Source: Flavobacteriaceae bacterium | GTDB lineage: Bacteria; Bacteroidota; Bacteroidia; Flavobacteriales; Flavobacteriaceae | Length of the DNA: 31,590 nucleotides | Assembly: GCA_947458575.1 (NCBI GenBank) | Contig: CANHBE010000002.1 | Span: forward strand, 1-31,590 | Direction: 5' to 3' | Part shown: one piece after another, positions 31,382 to 31,590 of the stretch | Layout of the letters: the number at the start of each line of letters is the position of its first letter | Position numbering within the stretch: the first letter of the stretch is position 1 | Translations under genes and position numbers: made by a program | The notes under the pieces: model-generated | What the model saw: the letters and a program-made list of their open reading frames with translations, nothing else | What the model was told of the DNA's origin: nothing | Databases searched by the model: none

Positions 31382-31590
31382 ATGATTCCAAACGTAACGA
31401 AAGAAGTTATCGATTTAGGAGATGGAAGAAGCATCTCAATCGAAACAGGAAAATTAGCCAAACAAGCCGACGGTTCGGTAGTAGTTCGCTTAGGCGACTG
31501 TATGCTGTTGGCAACAGCGGTATCGGCGAGAACTGCAAATCCAAATGTTGACTTTCTACCATTAACCGTAGACTACCGCGAAAAATTCGC
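31382..31590 (+). CDS. pnp: Polyribonucleotide nucleotidyltransferase (PNPase), N-terminal part
   Basis: The ATG at 31382 opens a frame of 69 complete codons that runs off the window. The residues read MIPNVTKEVIDLGDGRSISI, then ETGKLAKQADGSVVVRLGDC, and end with VDFLPLTVDYREKFA, the start of the first RNase PH domain of PNPase. The enzyme degrades RNA phosphorolytically from the 3' end in the cytosol. The position after rpsO is the usual one. A different frame at 31321-31551 overlaps it but has no family resemblance and is not a gene. Confidence 0.96.
   Translation, partial: MIPNVTKEVIDLGDGRSISIETGKLAKQADGSVVVRLGDCMLLATAVSARTANPNVDFLPLTVDYREKF

Noticed and set aside
31321..31551. Open frame of 76 codons overlapping the start of pnp
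   Set aside because: Out of frame with the clear PNPase start at 31382; the residues are basic and low-complexity with no resemblance to known proteins.
1..31590. CRISPR array, tRNA, rRNA, insertion sequence, prophage or integrase
   Set aside because: I read for spaced direct repeats, cloverleaf ends and transposase/integrase motifs and found none; a tRNAscan or Infernal run would be decisive.

Overview
The window looks like chromosomal DNA of a member of the Bacteroidota, most likely order Flavobacteriales. The sequence is AT-rich. Start codons lack Shine-Dalgarno sequences, and several genes are instead preceded by the Bacteroidota -7 box TANNTTTG. The gene content fits: the gliding/type IX secretion genes gldK-gldL-gldM-gldN, an exosortase F pair, a TonB-dependent receptor with an HYC/CC/PP protein and an HMA protein, and the block miaB, sigma-54 activator, lptE, TPR protein, secG, groES-groEL. 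The shortened inter-helix loop of GldL (HWPGAS type) differs from that of Flavobacterium johnsoniae and may point to a family outside Flavobacteriaceae; this is a guess. I found no tRNA, rRNA, CRISPR array, insertion sequence or prophage.

Layout. 1-4100 is a loose accessory stretch: the first residues of an exported protein, an exported leucine-rich-repeat protein, a DUF1761 gene broken by one in-frame TAA, a pterin dehydratase, a GNAT-like acyltransferase with a TTG start, a roughly 300-bp decayed stretch and a DUF4345 membrane protein. 4099-7497 holds an ABC-F ATPase, a divergent DUF983 protein and an FAD oxidoreductase. 7559-12240 is the T9SS core and motor operon gldKLMN on the minus strand. 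12488-16137 is topA followed by an arginase-fold protein that has lost half of its metal ligands. 16415-23238 is a plus-strand housekeeping run: tRNA modification (miaB), an orphan sigma-54 activator, outer-membrane LPS assembly (lptE), a TPR protein, Sec export (secG) and the chaperonin operon. 23294-28322 (minus) holds a DedA protein, a three-gene metal (probably copper) acquisition operon and a beta-CASP metallo-beta-lactamase nuclease. 28343-30212 (minus) holds an ATP-cone/PD-(D/E)XK protein and the exosortase F pair. 30417 to the end (plus) has a GAF/fRMsr-like protein, rpsO and the start of pnp.

How the genes work together. Much of the window concerns the cell envelope: Sec export (SecG), LPS delivery (LptE), the T9SS/gliding motor (GldK-N), exosortase F processing and a TonB-driven receptor. 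The remainder is nucleic-acid maintenance (TopA, MiaB, S15, PNPase, MBL nuclease, ATP-cone nuclease) and proteostasis (GroES/GroEL, ABC-F). No complete new multi-gene system is evident. The best candidates for new biology are the metal-ligand-depleted arginase-fold protein beside the gld locus, the ATP-cone nuclease paired with an MBL RNase, a 122-bp dispersed-type repeat in the leader of the GAF gene, a palindrome placed between the promoter boxes of the miaB operon, and an unusual inverted repeat with a sigma-54-like motif before groES.
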